Origin: Pseudomonadota bacterium
Lineage (GTDB): Bacteria; Desulfobacterota; WTBG01; JAPLJA01
DNA length: 54,327 nt
Reading direction: 5' to 3'
Assembly (NCBI GenBank): GCA_026388815.1
Contig: JAPLJA010000077.1
Coordinates: forward strand, 1-54,327
Both the position numbers and the translations under genes were made by a program. The notes beneath the pieces were generated by a model. It saw only the letters and a program-made list of their open reading frames with translations. It made no database searches and had not been told where the DNA came from. Below are positions 32,332 to 40,523 of this stretch, piece by piece. The first letter of the stretch is position 1, and every line of letters begins with the position of its first letter.

Positions 32332-32358
32332 TATAAAGTATTGATCTTTTGCCGATAA
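32332..32358 (+). promoter_or_regulatory. sigma-28-like promoter upstream of the polysaccharide locus
   Basis: GCCGATAA at 32351-32358 is a perfect match to the FliA -10 consensus. Fifteen bases upstream lies TATA (32332-32335; consensus TAAA); a TAAAG two bases further right is an alternative -35 with shorter spacing. Transcription would begin near 32366, about 70 bases before the first gene's ATG. One exact 8-mer can occur by chance in a window of this size, so the position is the main support. Confidence 0.45.
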
Positions 32359-32436
32359 AATTTTTGATTATTATGCATTATGTTGTTATCTTTTTTACAC
32401 ATACGATAAAATGGATAATGCGGTGAAAAGGTTCTT

Positions 32437-33720
32437 ATGGGCAGTAGATTTCTCGATCATCTCTTTAAACCTTTTTTTATACCCGGAGTAGTTATTTTCC
32501 TCTCATTTTTTACAGAAGAAAGTATGGCTGCAGGAAATATTCACATAGAGTCTCTTAAGATCATGCCTTCATTTACCGTCAATAGAGAATACACTGATAA
32601 CTATTTCCCAAGAGATGTTAAAACAGTCGTAGACCAGAATGGGAATGAAAAATTAGTCAAGGTCAAAAAAGCAGCTTCTGTTATAACATTCAATCCTACT
32701 CTTGGGCTTTCATTACCTTTCAGAGAGAATTTATTTAATTTATTTTATCATATGAGATCTGTTAGATTTCAAGAGCAAGACATGCAACGATATGATAACG
32801 ATTCCCATACTATCTCTTCAAAATTGCAGTGGCATTTTTTCTCCGGTCTCACTACGGAGATTGTAGATAATTTAAACTATGCTCAGTATCCTCCCGCTCA
32901 CAGCGATGGAATAAATAGAAATCTTTATAGGAATAGTGTATCCGTACTAACCTCATATGAACTTGGTCGAAGGTATAAGTCAGAACTTGAGGTTACAAGA
33001 TCCTACAGAAGATTTAAAGAGGACCAGTTTAAGCCAGATAACAGCGATAACATTGCAATAAGGAGCAGTACCCTTTATCAGGTTATGCCAAAAACCTTTA
33101 TCGGGGTTGAGTATACCCATGACAGATATAACAGAAAGGATGTGCCTGTTCAGGACACAGATAATACCTCTCAAAACTATTGGTTTGTGATAAATTTTGA
33201 TGACCCTGATGGCAGGTTGAATGGAAAATTGAGCGGAGGGACCACGAAAATAAAATATGATGATAAAACCCTTAATACTGGAAATAGCTTTTTTGGTTTT
33301 AACGGAGGTCTAACTTTTAAAAAATCGAAGTATACAACCATAGAGTTCTCAGGAATGCGTTCTCAATCTACTACCGGTGTCACGACCGAGGATGCCCAAT
33401 ATGGGGCGAGTTTTAAAAACACCACACTTACCTTAGAACTAATCCATAAGTTTACCTATAAGATTTCGGGCACGGTAAGCTTTTCGTATGGTAAGATGGA
33501 GTTCAATTCAGAAGGAGCTACAACCCAAGGGGGTGTAGGGCAGACGGTTTCTATAGCGCGTAAGGATGATGTAAAAAGTTGGGGTGGGGGGTTAGAGTAT
33601 AAGATGAGAGACTGGCTTGGTTTTAAGGTGAATTACAGCTATACTGACCACAATTCAAATTATCTTGAAGAGAGTTATACAAAAAGCTTGTTTACTACAG
33701 GAATCTCTCTTAAATTCTAA
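32437..33720 (+). CDS. outer-membrane beta-barrel protein of a polysaccharide export locus
   Basis: A 427-residue protein with an N-terminal signal peptide (PFFIPGVVIFLSFFTEESMAA) and a remainder made of alternating hydrophobic and polar residues with many aromatic ends, as in large outer-membrane barrels (for example YELGRRYKSELEVTRSY, TYKISGTVSFSYGKMEF, and the last strand ending LFTTGISLKF with a terminal Phe). The terminal Phe fits the BAM recognition signal. Such barrels often precede Wza-like genes in exopolysaccharide loci and may help export or anchor the glycan. It lies 14 bases before the export lipoprotein gene. I cannot assign a named family. Confidence 0.75.
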   Translation: MGSRFLDHLFKPFFIPGVVIFLSFFTEESMAAGNIHIESLKIMPSFTVNREYTDNYFPRDVKTVVDQNGNEKLVKVKKAASVITFNPTLGLSLPFRENLFNLFYHMRSVRFQEQDMQRYDNDSHTISSKLQWHFFSGLTTEIVDNLNYAQYPPAHSDGINRNLYRNSVSVLTSYELGRRYKSELEVTRSYRRFKEDQFKPDNSDNIAIRSSTLYQVMPKTFIGVEYTHDRYNRKDVPVQDTDNTSQNYWFVINFDDPDGRLNGKLSGGTTKIKYDDKTLNTGNSFFGFNGGLTFKKSKYTTIEFSGMRSQSTTGVTTEDAQYGASFKNTTLTLELIHKFTYKISGTVSFSYGKMEFNSEGATTQGGVGQTVSIARKDDVKSWGGGLEYKMRDWLGFKVNYSYTDHNSNYLEESYTKSLFTTGISLKF

Positions 33721-33733
33721 CAGAGGATCTCAT

Positions 33734-34687
33734 ATGAAATTGATAAAAACTTTTCTTATCTTATTTCTTCTTTTGACAGCAGGAGGATGCGGTTATATTT
33801 GGGGGGGAAAGGATTCAACTCTTTCATCACAGGATAAATCATTTACTCCTTCTCCTGTACCTCCTCAGTCTGGGGAAGCTGGGCAACAAAAACTTTTAAC
33901 AGAACAGACAGAAAACCGGACAGTCCCTACTGATAAGGATTACCTAATCGGTCCTGAAGATGTATTGAAGATCCAGGTGTGGGATAACACTGATTTAGAC
34001 AGGACGGTACAAGTTTCAAGAGAAGGAATCTTTTATTTCCCCCTCATAGGTTCAGTGAAGGCTGATGGATTGAGTGTGGCTCAACTCGAAAAAGAGTTGA
34101 GTAGACGACTGGCTGATGAGTATTTAATTAATCCACACGTTACCATAACAATTGAGGAGTATAAGAATAAAAAGGTTTTTGTTTTAGGTGAGGTCGACAA
34201 ACCGGGAACATATTACCTTACTGGAAGAACCGACCTCCTCGATGTTATTTCACAGGCTGGTGGCCAGACAGAGAATGCGGGAGATGAAATAATTATCATC
34301 AGGCCTCAGAATAATCTAAAGAAAGAGGCCCCAACCATGCCAAATGAAGTCGGAGATAGGGAGATTATTACGGTAAACCTCTACAGGCTTATGAGAGGGG
34401 ATGTTACTACTAATATAGACTTGCAAAAGGGAGATACCGTTTTTGTGCCCAAGATGAGTTACTTTTATGTATACGGTGAGGTGAAAACACAGGGAAGATA
34501 TACCTTGGAAAAAGGAACCACCGTGCTGAAAGGTATCACAATGGCAGGTGGTCTCACCGAAAAGGCGTCCAGGTGGAGGATAAAGATAATCAGGGAAAAG
34601 GATGGAGCGAGAATTGAAATAAAGGCAAAGATGGATCAATTGCTTGAACCTGAAGATATTATCTCCGTTCCGGAGAGTTTCTTTTAA
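33734..34687 (+). CDS. polysaccharide export outer-membrane lipoprotein (Wza/BexD family)
   Basis: A 317-residue protein. The signal peptide ends in a lipobox-like LLLTAGGC, so Cys19 is probably acylated. The Poly_export domain follows (DYLIGPEDVLKIQVWDN, VSREGIFYFPLIGSVKADGL, DEYLINPHVTITIEEYKNKK), then two SLBB-type beta-grasp segments (KVFVLGEVDKPGTYYLTG and YFYVYGEVKTQGRYTLEKG). It forms the outer-membrane channel for the polysaccharide. I choose the ATG at 33734, 14 bases after the barrel gene, since a start at 33665 would overlap that gene and hide the signal peptide. It lacks the extra C-terminal helix of E. coli Wza. Confidence 0.92.
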   Translation: MKLIKTFLILFLLLTAGGCGYIWGGKDSTLSSQDKSFTPSPVPPQSGEAGQQKLLTEQTENRTVPTDKDYLIGPEDVLKIQVWDNTDLDRTVQVSREGIFYFPLIGSVKADGLSVAQLEKELSRRLADEYLINPHVTITIEEYKNKKVFVLGEVDKPGTYYLTGRTDLLDVISQAGGQTENAGDEIIIIRPQNNLKKEAPTMPNEVGDREIITVNLYRLMRGDVTTNIDLQKGDTVFVPKMSYFYVYGEVKTQGRYTLEKGTTVLKGITMAGGLTEKASRWRIKIIREKDGARIEIKAKMDQLLEPEDIISVPESFF

Positions 34688-34704
34688 ACAAGAGGAGGGT
34701 TACT

Positions 34705-36993
34705 TTGGAAGAAGGGTTATTGAGGGTTATTCACCTGAAAGATTTTCTTAGAATAATTCAAAAGCGAAAGTGGCTCGCTATTGTGTTCTTTTCTCTTTTA
34801 ACCATCGCCGGCACTGTTCGTACCATTATGATGGAACCGGTATATAGAGCAACGATAAAGATTCTCATCGAAAGAGAAAATCCTAAAGTTGCTGATATAG
34901 AAGAAGTATATTTGTCCGAAACGAGAGCTTACGACTACTTTGCTACCCAATATCAGATCATGCAGAGCCGTTCGGTGATCCGGGAAGTAATTAATACATT
35001 AAAACTGTGGGATAACCCCGAGTTTAAAGGAGTACTTAATACCCCGAACATCATTCAAAGGACAAGAGGTAAAATTTATGGCTTTATTAATAACATTAAG
35101 GAGGTACTGAAGACGGTGGCAAAAAAGGTTTTAGGCCGGGAAGAAGAAGTTAGGTTTCCTGTACAAACAGGTGGAAAGAACGATAGTGAACAAGGAAGCG
35201 GTATCGATCCATTTGCTATGACAGGATTGATCGATGCATATTGGGGTAAATTTTTTGTTGAGCCTATCGAGGAGACCCGCCTGGTAAATATAAGTTTTGA
35301 AGGCCAAAATCCCATGTTAATCACAGAGATTGTTAATACCCATGCCAAGGTGTATATGGAGCATAACCTCAAAATGAGATATGAGGCAAATAAGATTGCG
35401 GGAGAATGGCTGAAAAAGGGGTTAGATGAACTCAGAATACAGGGTGAGAAGGCACAACTTGTCTTGCAAAAATTCAAAGAAAAAGAGGATATAGTAATGC
35501 TGGATAGCGCCCTGAGCAAGTATTGGGAAGGCGAAAATATCATTTTCCAGAAACTTGCTCAGCTCAATAATGAGCTTACTCAAGCAAAAATGAAACGGAT
35601 ACAACTGGAGACAGTCTATGATCAGTTGAAAAAGATTATTGACAAGCCAGAAGAGATTAACGCCTTTCCAGAGATAATCCAAGACTCCACCATCCGGTCG
35701 TTAAAAAACGACTATACAGCTTTGATGAGAGACTATTCAGAACTCTCCGAGAAATATGGCCCTAAACATCCTAAAATAGTAAGTCTGAAATCAGAAATTG
35801 AAGAACAGAAAAAAAGGTTGAGGATGGAAACCGAGCAATTAGGAAAGACCATAGAGACTCAGTATGTAACGGCAAAAGCGAATGAGGAAAAACTGGAGAA
35901 GACTCTTAATGGATACAAGCAGGAAGTCATGGACGTGAATAAGAAGGCAGCTGTCTATGGAATCCTGAAGAAAGATGTAGAGTATAACCGGGACCTGTAT
36001 GAGATGTTCCAGAAGAGGCTGGGGGAAACCAGTATTGTCAGTGACATTGAGGCCTCCAATATCTTTATTCTTGACAGCGCTGAGGTTCCTTCGATGCCAG
36101 TACGTCCCAACAGGACAGGACAGGTTCTTTTTTCTGCTTTTTTAGGCCTTCTCGGTGGGATCGGATTAACCTTCATTTTTGAGTACTTTGATAATACCAT
36201 CAAAGGACAGTACGATATTGATATGTATCTTCGGCGTTTACCTTTCCTTGGCCCAATCGGTTCGTTCTCAACCTTAGAGGGTGAATTGATAACCCTTATC
36301 AAGCCAGAATCGAATTTTTCTGAGTCCTTCAGGAACGTAAGGACCAACCTCTTCTTAAACGCTCCAGACAAGGGGTACAAGACGTACTTGATTACGAGTC
36401 CAGGCCGAGGGGAAGGGAAGACATTAGTCTCTGCAAACCTTGCAATTGCTATGACCCAGAACAGCAAAAAGGTGCTCTTGATCGATACAAATATGAGGAT
36501 GCCTCGGCTCTATAGCCTGCTCGGAGTAGAAAATTCACCTGGTTTAAGCGACTTTCTTAAGGGGAAAGTTAACTTGGATACTATTCTCAAGCCTACTGGC
36601 GTTGAAAGTGTAACAATCATTACAGCCGGCACAATTCCCCTTGATCCTTTGGAACTCCTGAGCTCTGAAAGTATGCACAGAATGATGGAAGAAGTGAAAA
36701 AACGATTCGATTTTATCATCATTGATTCACCAGGAATGTTGGTTGGACCTGATGCCACCGTCACCTCTCGTTTGTCAGACGGAGTGGTATTTCTGACTCA
36801 GTTTGCAAAGACCCCCAGGACCCTTGCAAAACAGGCAATTGATCAACTCTCCAACCTCCAGGCCAAGCTCTTAGGGGTGGTAATAAATAATATTGATTAT
36901 AAGAGGGGACAGTACCATTTCCCCTATTATAAGTGGCTTCTCAAGGCTGATTCTCGCATTGATATGTATATGGTAGAAAGGATCACCTCCTGA
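34705..36993 (+). CDS. polysaccharide co-polymerase with tyrosine autokinase domain (Wzc-like)
   Basis: A 762-residue fusion. The N-terminal Wzz domain starts at a first membrane helix (WLAIVFFSLLTIAGTVRTI) and carries a long periplasmic coiled-coil region (roughly 190-460). The second helix follows (VLFSAFLGLLGGIGLTFIFE). The cytoplasmic BY-kinase domain has Walker A SPGRGEGKTLVSANLA near residue 566, Walker A' LLIDTNMRMPRL and Walker B FDFIIIDSPGM. The C-terminus has several Tyr (YKRGQYHFPYYKW) that could be autophosphorylated. It controls chain length and export with the Wza-like protein. The start is a TTG with AGGAGGG upstream. Its usual phosphatase partner survives only as a fragment downstream. 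Confidence 0.92.
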   Translation: MEEGLLRVIHLKDFLRIIQKRKWLAIVFFSLLTIAGTVRTIMMEPVYRATIKILIERENPKVADIEEVYLSETRAYDYFATQYQIMQSRSVIREVINTLKLWDNPEFKGVLNTPNIIQRTRGKIYGFINNIKEVLKTVAKKVLGREEEVRFPVQTGGKNDSEQGSGIDPFAMTGLIDAYWGKFFVEPIEETRLVNISFEGQNPMLITEIVNTHAKVYMEHNLKMRYEANKIAGEWLKKGLDELRIQGEKAQLVLQKFKEKEDIVMLDSALSKYWEGENIIFQKLAQLNNELTQAKMKRIQLETVYDQLKKIIDKPEEINAFPEIIQDSTIRSLKNDYTALMRDYSELSEKYGPKHPKIVSLKSEIEEQKKRLRMETEQLGKTIETQYVTAKANEEKLEKTLNGYKQEVMDVNKKAAVYGILKKDVEYNRDLYEMFQKRLGETSIVSDIEASNIFILDSAEVPSMPVRPNRTGQVLFSAFLGLLGGIGLTFIFEYFDNTIKGQYDIDMYLRRLPFLGPIGSFSTLEGELITLIKPESNFSESFRNVRTNLFLNAPDKGYKTYLITSPGRGEGKTLVSANLAIAMTQNSKKVLLIDTNMRMPRLYSLLGVENSPGLSDFLKGKVNLDTILKPTGVESVTIITAGTIPLDPLELLSSESMHRMMEEVKKRFDFIIIDSPGMLVGPDATVTSRLSDGVVFLTQFAKTPRTLAKQAIDQLSNLQAKLLGVVINNIDYKRGQYHFPYYKWLLKADSRIDMYMVERITS

Positions 36994-37077
36994 TTGAGAG
37001 AACTCTCATTGATTTCTTACCCATACCATCGCTATCCCTTTCTTCACAGTAACAAGGAATTCCGAAAGCTATGATCC

Positions 37078-37218
37078 ATGATTGACCTGTATACCCATAT
37101 CCTTCCCGACTTTGAGGATGGAGCAGCGACTATAGAAGAATCTTTGAAAATGTGTCAGATTGCCCGAAACGATGGGAAAAGAGTAGAAAATTTCTCCCCT
37201 GTATTGAGAGGGAACTAA
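37078..37218 (+). pseudogene. CpsB/YwqE-type tyrosine phosphatase, N-terminal remnant
   Basis: An ATG at 37078 begins MIDLYTHILPDFEDGAATIE followed by ESLKMCQIARNDG, which matches the start of PHP-type tyrosine phosphatases (usual MIDIHCHILPGIDDGA). After about 33 codons the match ends, and a TAA comes at 37216. The first metal-binding His is Tyr5 (CAT to TAT). Such phosphatases dephosphorylate Wzc-like kinases and are normally encoded next to them, as here. The rest of the gene, about 600 bases, is deleted. It is too short and too damaged to work. Confidence 0.7.
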
Positions 37219-37219
37219 G

Positions 37220-38953
37220 GTGAATGAATCTCCATTCAAGACTCTCCATCTGACTCTTTGGCAAACATTCACAAAGAAGTCATTTATCATTCAGTTCATC
37301 GTTGTCATTTATCTGGTCAGTTATTGCAGGAATATTATTGCAATTCCTCCTCTCTTCTTCCTCATGAGATTAGGTGCAATAATTGGACTTTCTTTTCTGT
37401 TGCTTAGGCCTATCTATGGGCTATTTGTGATAATCTTTTTTATTGCAGGTTTTCTCGATCCAGGAATGTTGCCTCTCATCCCATTCTTTAGGCTTGGTAG
37501 TGTGCACATTACCGATGCGATTTTGGGAGGACTGTTTTTCTTCATCATTGTCCGAAAGCTTTATTATAGGTTCTTTTACCGTCATCATTATCCCATTATC
37601 CGAACCCCAATAGATATACCTCTTATATTGTTTTTTATCGCATGTGTAATTGCTCTCATCAATGGTATCGCTATACAGAAAGCCGATTTCAATGTCGCCT
37701 TCAGAACTTTTCGCTACACTTCTTATTATCTCCTCTTCTTCCTTATAACCAATCTGATAAGAAATAAAAGAGATTTAACTCTGTTTATTAGGGGTGTTTT
37801 CTTCATTGCCCTTATTACCTCTATAGTCACTATCCTTCAGTCGATATTGGGAACTTCCCTACCAATTCCATTTATTGGGAGAGTAGAGACTTTGGTGACG
37901 GCGCGGATAAGCTATGAAGGAGTAACTCGCTCTATCTCTTCAGGTCTTTTTCTAATCTATCTTTCCTTTATATCTCTTGGATGCATAGTTGTTACAAGAA
38001 GGCTCGAAGGCAAAACAATTCTATGGGGGATATCAGTTATTATATTCGGGTTGGGGCTTCTCTTCACCTTTTATCGGGTTATATGGATAACTTCTTCCCT
38101 TGCTCTCCTTCTCTTTATCTTTTTAGCGCCAATTCAACACAAGGGGAGATTCATCAGCTACTTTCTTGTAGCGATTTGTATGGTAATTGTTATCTTCCTC
38201 TTCTCTTTAAGTTCTTCGGGCAAATTAAACAAGATACTCAATGCCACTCAAGAGAGGATAACCTCGATTTTTAAAGTGAGAGGGCTTAAAGGTAAAGAAG
38301 CTGATACCTTAAGCGGGAGGACGAAGGAGATTGAATATGCTCTCTTAAAAATTAAGGACCATCCCATATTGGGAATAGGGTTGGGAACTTATTATAAGCC
38401 AATAAAAATCGCGTGGTATTTTTTCAGGTCTTCAAAAACAAAAGATCAAAAGAGTTCTGAGGAAACTTCTCCTCTCGATGAGCGTCTGGTTAGATCTCGT
38501 CTTTTGGGTGGAGCTAAAGATTTATTCGCAACCCCTCTTAGAGTTGGCGAAACAAAATTATTGACCAAGCCTGAAGCTCAAGAGGGTAAAAAGAAGCCAG
38601 TAAAGGGGTGGGGTTTCCGTATTGGCTCACCTTATGATATAAGGAAAATTAAGAACCCCGTCTTTCATAACTCAATTCTCGATGTAGTCATGCGTCTTGG
38701 TTTAGTTGGATTAATTCCTTTCATCTGGTTATTTGCTTTACCTCTTATAAGAGGCTTTCGCTACTGGAAAATTGTTCAGGACCCATTTTTAAGGATATTA
38801 TCTATTGGTTTAACAGCAAGCTTTGTGGGGATTTTCATGACTGCTCTTTTGAGCCCCATTCTCCTTACTACGTCGGGGTCAATTCCAATCCCGATTATAT
38901 GGGGCATCAACGAGGTGATCTACAGATTAGAAGGAATTGAAGAGAAAAGATAA
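37220..38953 (+). CDS. O-antigen ligase/polymerase-like membrane protein (Wzy family)
   Basis: A 577-residue protein with about eleven predicted membrane segments (for example ITDAILGGLFFFIIVRKLYY, IVTILQSILGTSLPI, VIIFGLGLLFTFYRVIW, LLLFIFLAPI). The RxxW-type segment TFYRVIWITSSLALLLF and the large soluble loop near residues 340-480, with ILGIGLGTYY, fit the Wzy_C / O-antigen ligase domain. It polymerises lipid-linked repeat units or ligates them to an acceptor at the periplasmic face of the inner membrane. The soluble loop is longer than usual and Lys/Glu-rich. The start is a GTG at 37220 just after the CpsB remnant; an alternative is unclear. Confidence 0.85.
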   Translation: MNESPFKTLHLTLWQTFTKKSFIIQFIVVIYLVSYCRNIIAIPPLFFLMRLGAIIGLSFLLLRPIYGLFVIIFFIAGFLDPGMLPLIPFFRLGSVHITDAILGGLFFFIIVRKLYYRFFYRHHYPIIRTPIDIPLILFFIACVIALINGIAIQKADFNVAFRTFRYTSYYLLFFLITNLIRNKRDLTLFIRGVFFIALITSIVTILQSILGTSLPIPFIGRVETLVTARISYEGVTRSISSGLFLIYLSFISLGCIVVTRRLEGKTILWGISVIIFGLGLLFTFYRVIWITSSLALLLFIFLAPIQHKGRFISYFLVAICMVIVIFLFSLSSSGKLNKILNATQERITSIFKVRGLKGKEADTLSGRTKEIEYALLKIKDHPILGIGLGTYYKPIKIAWYFFRSSKTKDQKSSEETSPLDERLVRSRLLGGAKDLFATPLRVGETKLLTKPEAQEGKKKPVKGWGFRIGSPYDIRKIKNPVFHNSILDVVMRLGLVGLIPFIWLFALPLIRGFRYWKIVQDPFLRILSIGLTASFVGIFMTALLSPILLTTSGSIPIPIIWGINEVIYRLEGIEEKR

Positions 38954-40523
38954 GGACTTGGAAAATAAAAAAGAGCTTATAAAAGATTTCTATAAGGATG
39001 ACATTTCTAAAATAGCTAAGAATGCCGGGATTAGTGGACTCGGAGAAATCCTGGGTAATATTATCGGTTATGCAAGCAATGTCTTGGTGACCCGACGGAT
39101 TGGTCCAAGCTCCTTCGGGATCTATGTATTAGCATCTACCATCCTTAGGGTAGTGAGCATATTCTCTGTCGCTGGCCTAGATAATGGACTTATAAGATTT
39201 ATTGCCCTTTACCATGGAAAGGGTGATAGAGCAAGGTTAAAGGGGGTAATCCTCTTTGGCACCCAGGTGGTAGGATTAATCAGTCTGATCTTCTTTCTTT
39301 TACTCTTTTTCACCTCAAATTTCATCTCAACCCGGATATTTCACAATCCCGATCTCTCCTTTGCCTTAATGATTCTCTTGATTTCTCTTCCCTTTACTAA
39401 CTTAATGACCATTTGGTTGGGCGGTATACAGGGTTTTCAATTGATCAAGTATCGAGTCTACGTGGAGAAGTTATTTCAGCCCATCTCTCGACTGTTCTTT
39501 CTGATTCTCTTCTTCCTCTTGGGGATGAAGCTATTCGGTGTTCTCCTCGCTTCTGTCCTGTCAATCATAATCGGTTTCATTATTGCCTTTAACTACCTGA
39601 ACAACATCTCCCCTTTCCATAAGAATTCACTAACCCCAATATACGAAAATAAGACCGTAGTAGCATTCTCCCTTCCTCTCGTCTTTGTTACCTTCTTCAG
39701 TTTCCTCATTAGGTGGACTGATATTCTGATGCTGGGGTATTTTAAGACCTCCTTAGATGTAGGGATATTCGGTGCAGCAGACAGAGTCATCCCCTTGGTA
39801 AGCCTCCCGCTCCAGTCTCTTAATGTAATTTTTTCTCCCATGATATCTGAACTCTCTGGGGAAAGAGATTTTTCTAAGTTGGAAGGCCTATTCAAAGTGG
39901 AAACTAAGTGGGCTATCTCCTTAAGTTTCCCCATCTTTCTCGCTTTAAGCATTTTTGCCCATCCCGTAATGAATATTTTTGGAGATGCATTTACCGTAGG
40001 CGCTACTGTACTCATTATCTTGAGCGCCGCTCAAATGATCAGGGTGAGCGTGGGATCGACTGGACCGATGTTAATGATGACTGGGCACCAGAATATTAGC
40101 TTAGCCAATACCACCATCTTTGCCATAGCTAATATCATATTGAATTATCTTTTAATACCCCGATACGGAATCATCGGGGCAGCCATTGCCAGTACCATCT
40201 CACTAATCGCCATAAACATAGTAGAAGTAATCCAAATTTACTATTTATTGAAAATCCATCCCTTTCGCTCGGACCTTATGAAGCCTCTCGTTGCCGGGGT
40301 CTTTTCCTCACTTGTCACCCTCTTTATTCTCCGGGTTGAGGTGATAAGAATTAATCAGTACAATATCTTCTGCTTAGGAGCACTAATATTATCCTTTTTT
40401 GCCCTTTACCTCATGTCGATGATAGCCTTACGACTTTCCGACGAGGATAGGTGGATAATTGACGCGATTATAAGAAGGATACGTCTTGCAACAGAGAAAA
40501 ATACTGACAATAAAAGCACATAA
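38937..40523 (+). CDS. polysaccharide flippase (Wzx, PST/MOP superfamily)
   Basis: A 528-residue protein with twelve to fourteen membrane segments. The N-terminal GEILGNIIGYASNVLVTRRI and IGPSSFGIYVLASTILRVVS pattern, and the internal IFGAADRVIPLVSLPLQSL, are typical of oligosaccharide flippases of the PST family. It moves undecaprenyl-linked units across the inner membrane. The start is uncertain: a TTG at 38937 overlaps the polymerase gene by 17 bases, and the ribosome site AAGGA lies too close to it; another in-frame TTG at 38958 has the same problem. The gene ends exactly one base before the phosphodiesterase ATG. Confidence 0.88.
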   Translation: MKRKDKDLENKKELIKDFYKDDISKIAKNAGISGLGEILGNIIGYASNVLVTRRIGPSSFGIYVLASTILRVVSIFSVAGLDNGLIRFIALYHGKGDRARLKGVILFGTQVVGLISLIFFLLLFFTSNFISTRIFHNPDLSFALMILLISLPFTNLMTIWLGGIQGFQLIKYRVYVEKLFQPISRLFFLILFFLLGMKLFGVLLASVLSIIIGFIIAFNYLNNISPFHKNSLTPIYENKTVVAFSLPLVFVTFFSFLIRWTDILMLGYFKTSLDVGIFGAADRVIPLVSLPLQSLNVIFSPMISELSGERDFSKLEGLFKVETKWAISLSFPIFLALSIFAHPVMNIFGDAFTVGATVLIILSAAQMIRVSVGSTGPMLMMTGHQNISLANTTIFAIANIILNYLLIPRYGIIGAAIASTISLIAINIVEVIQIYYLLKIHPFRSDLMKPLVAGVFSSLVTLFILRVEVIRINQYNIFCLGALILSFFALYLMSMIALRLSDEDRWIIDAIIRRIRLATEKNTDNKST

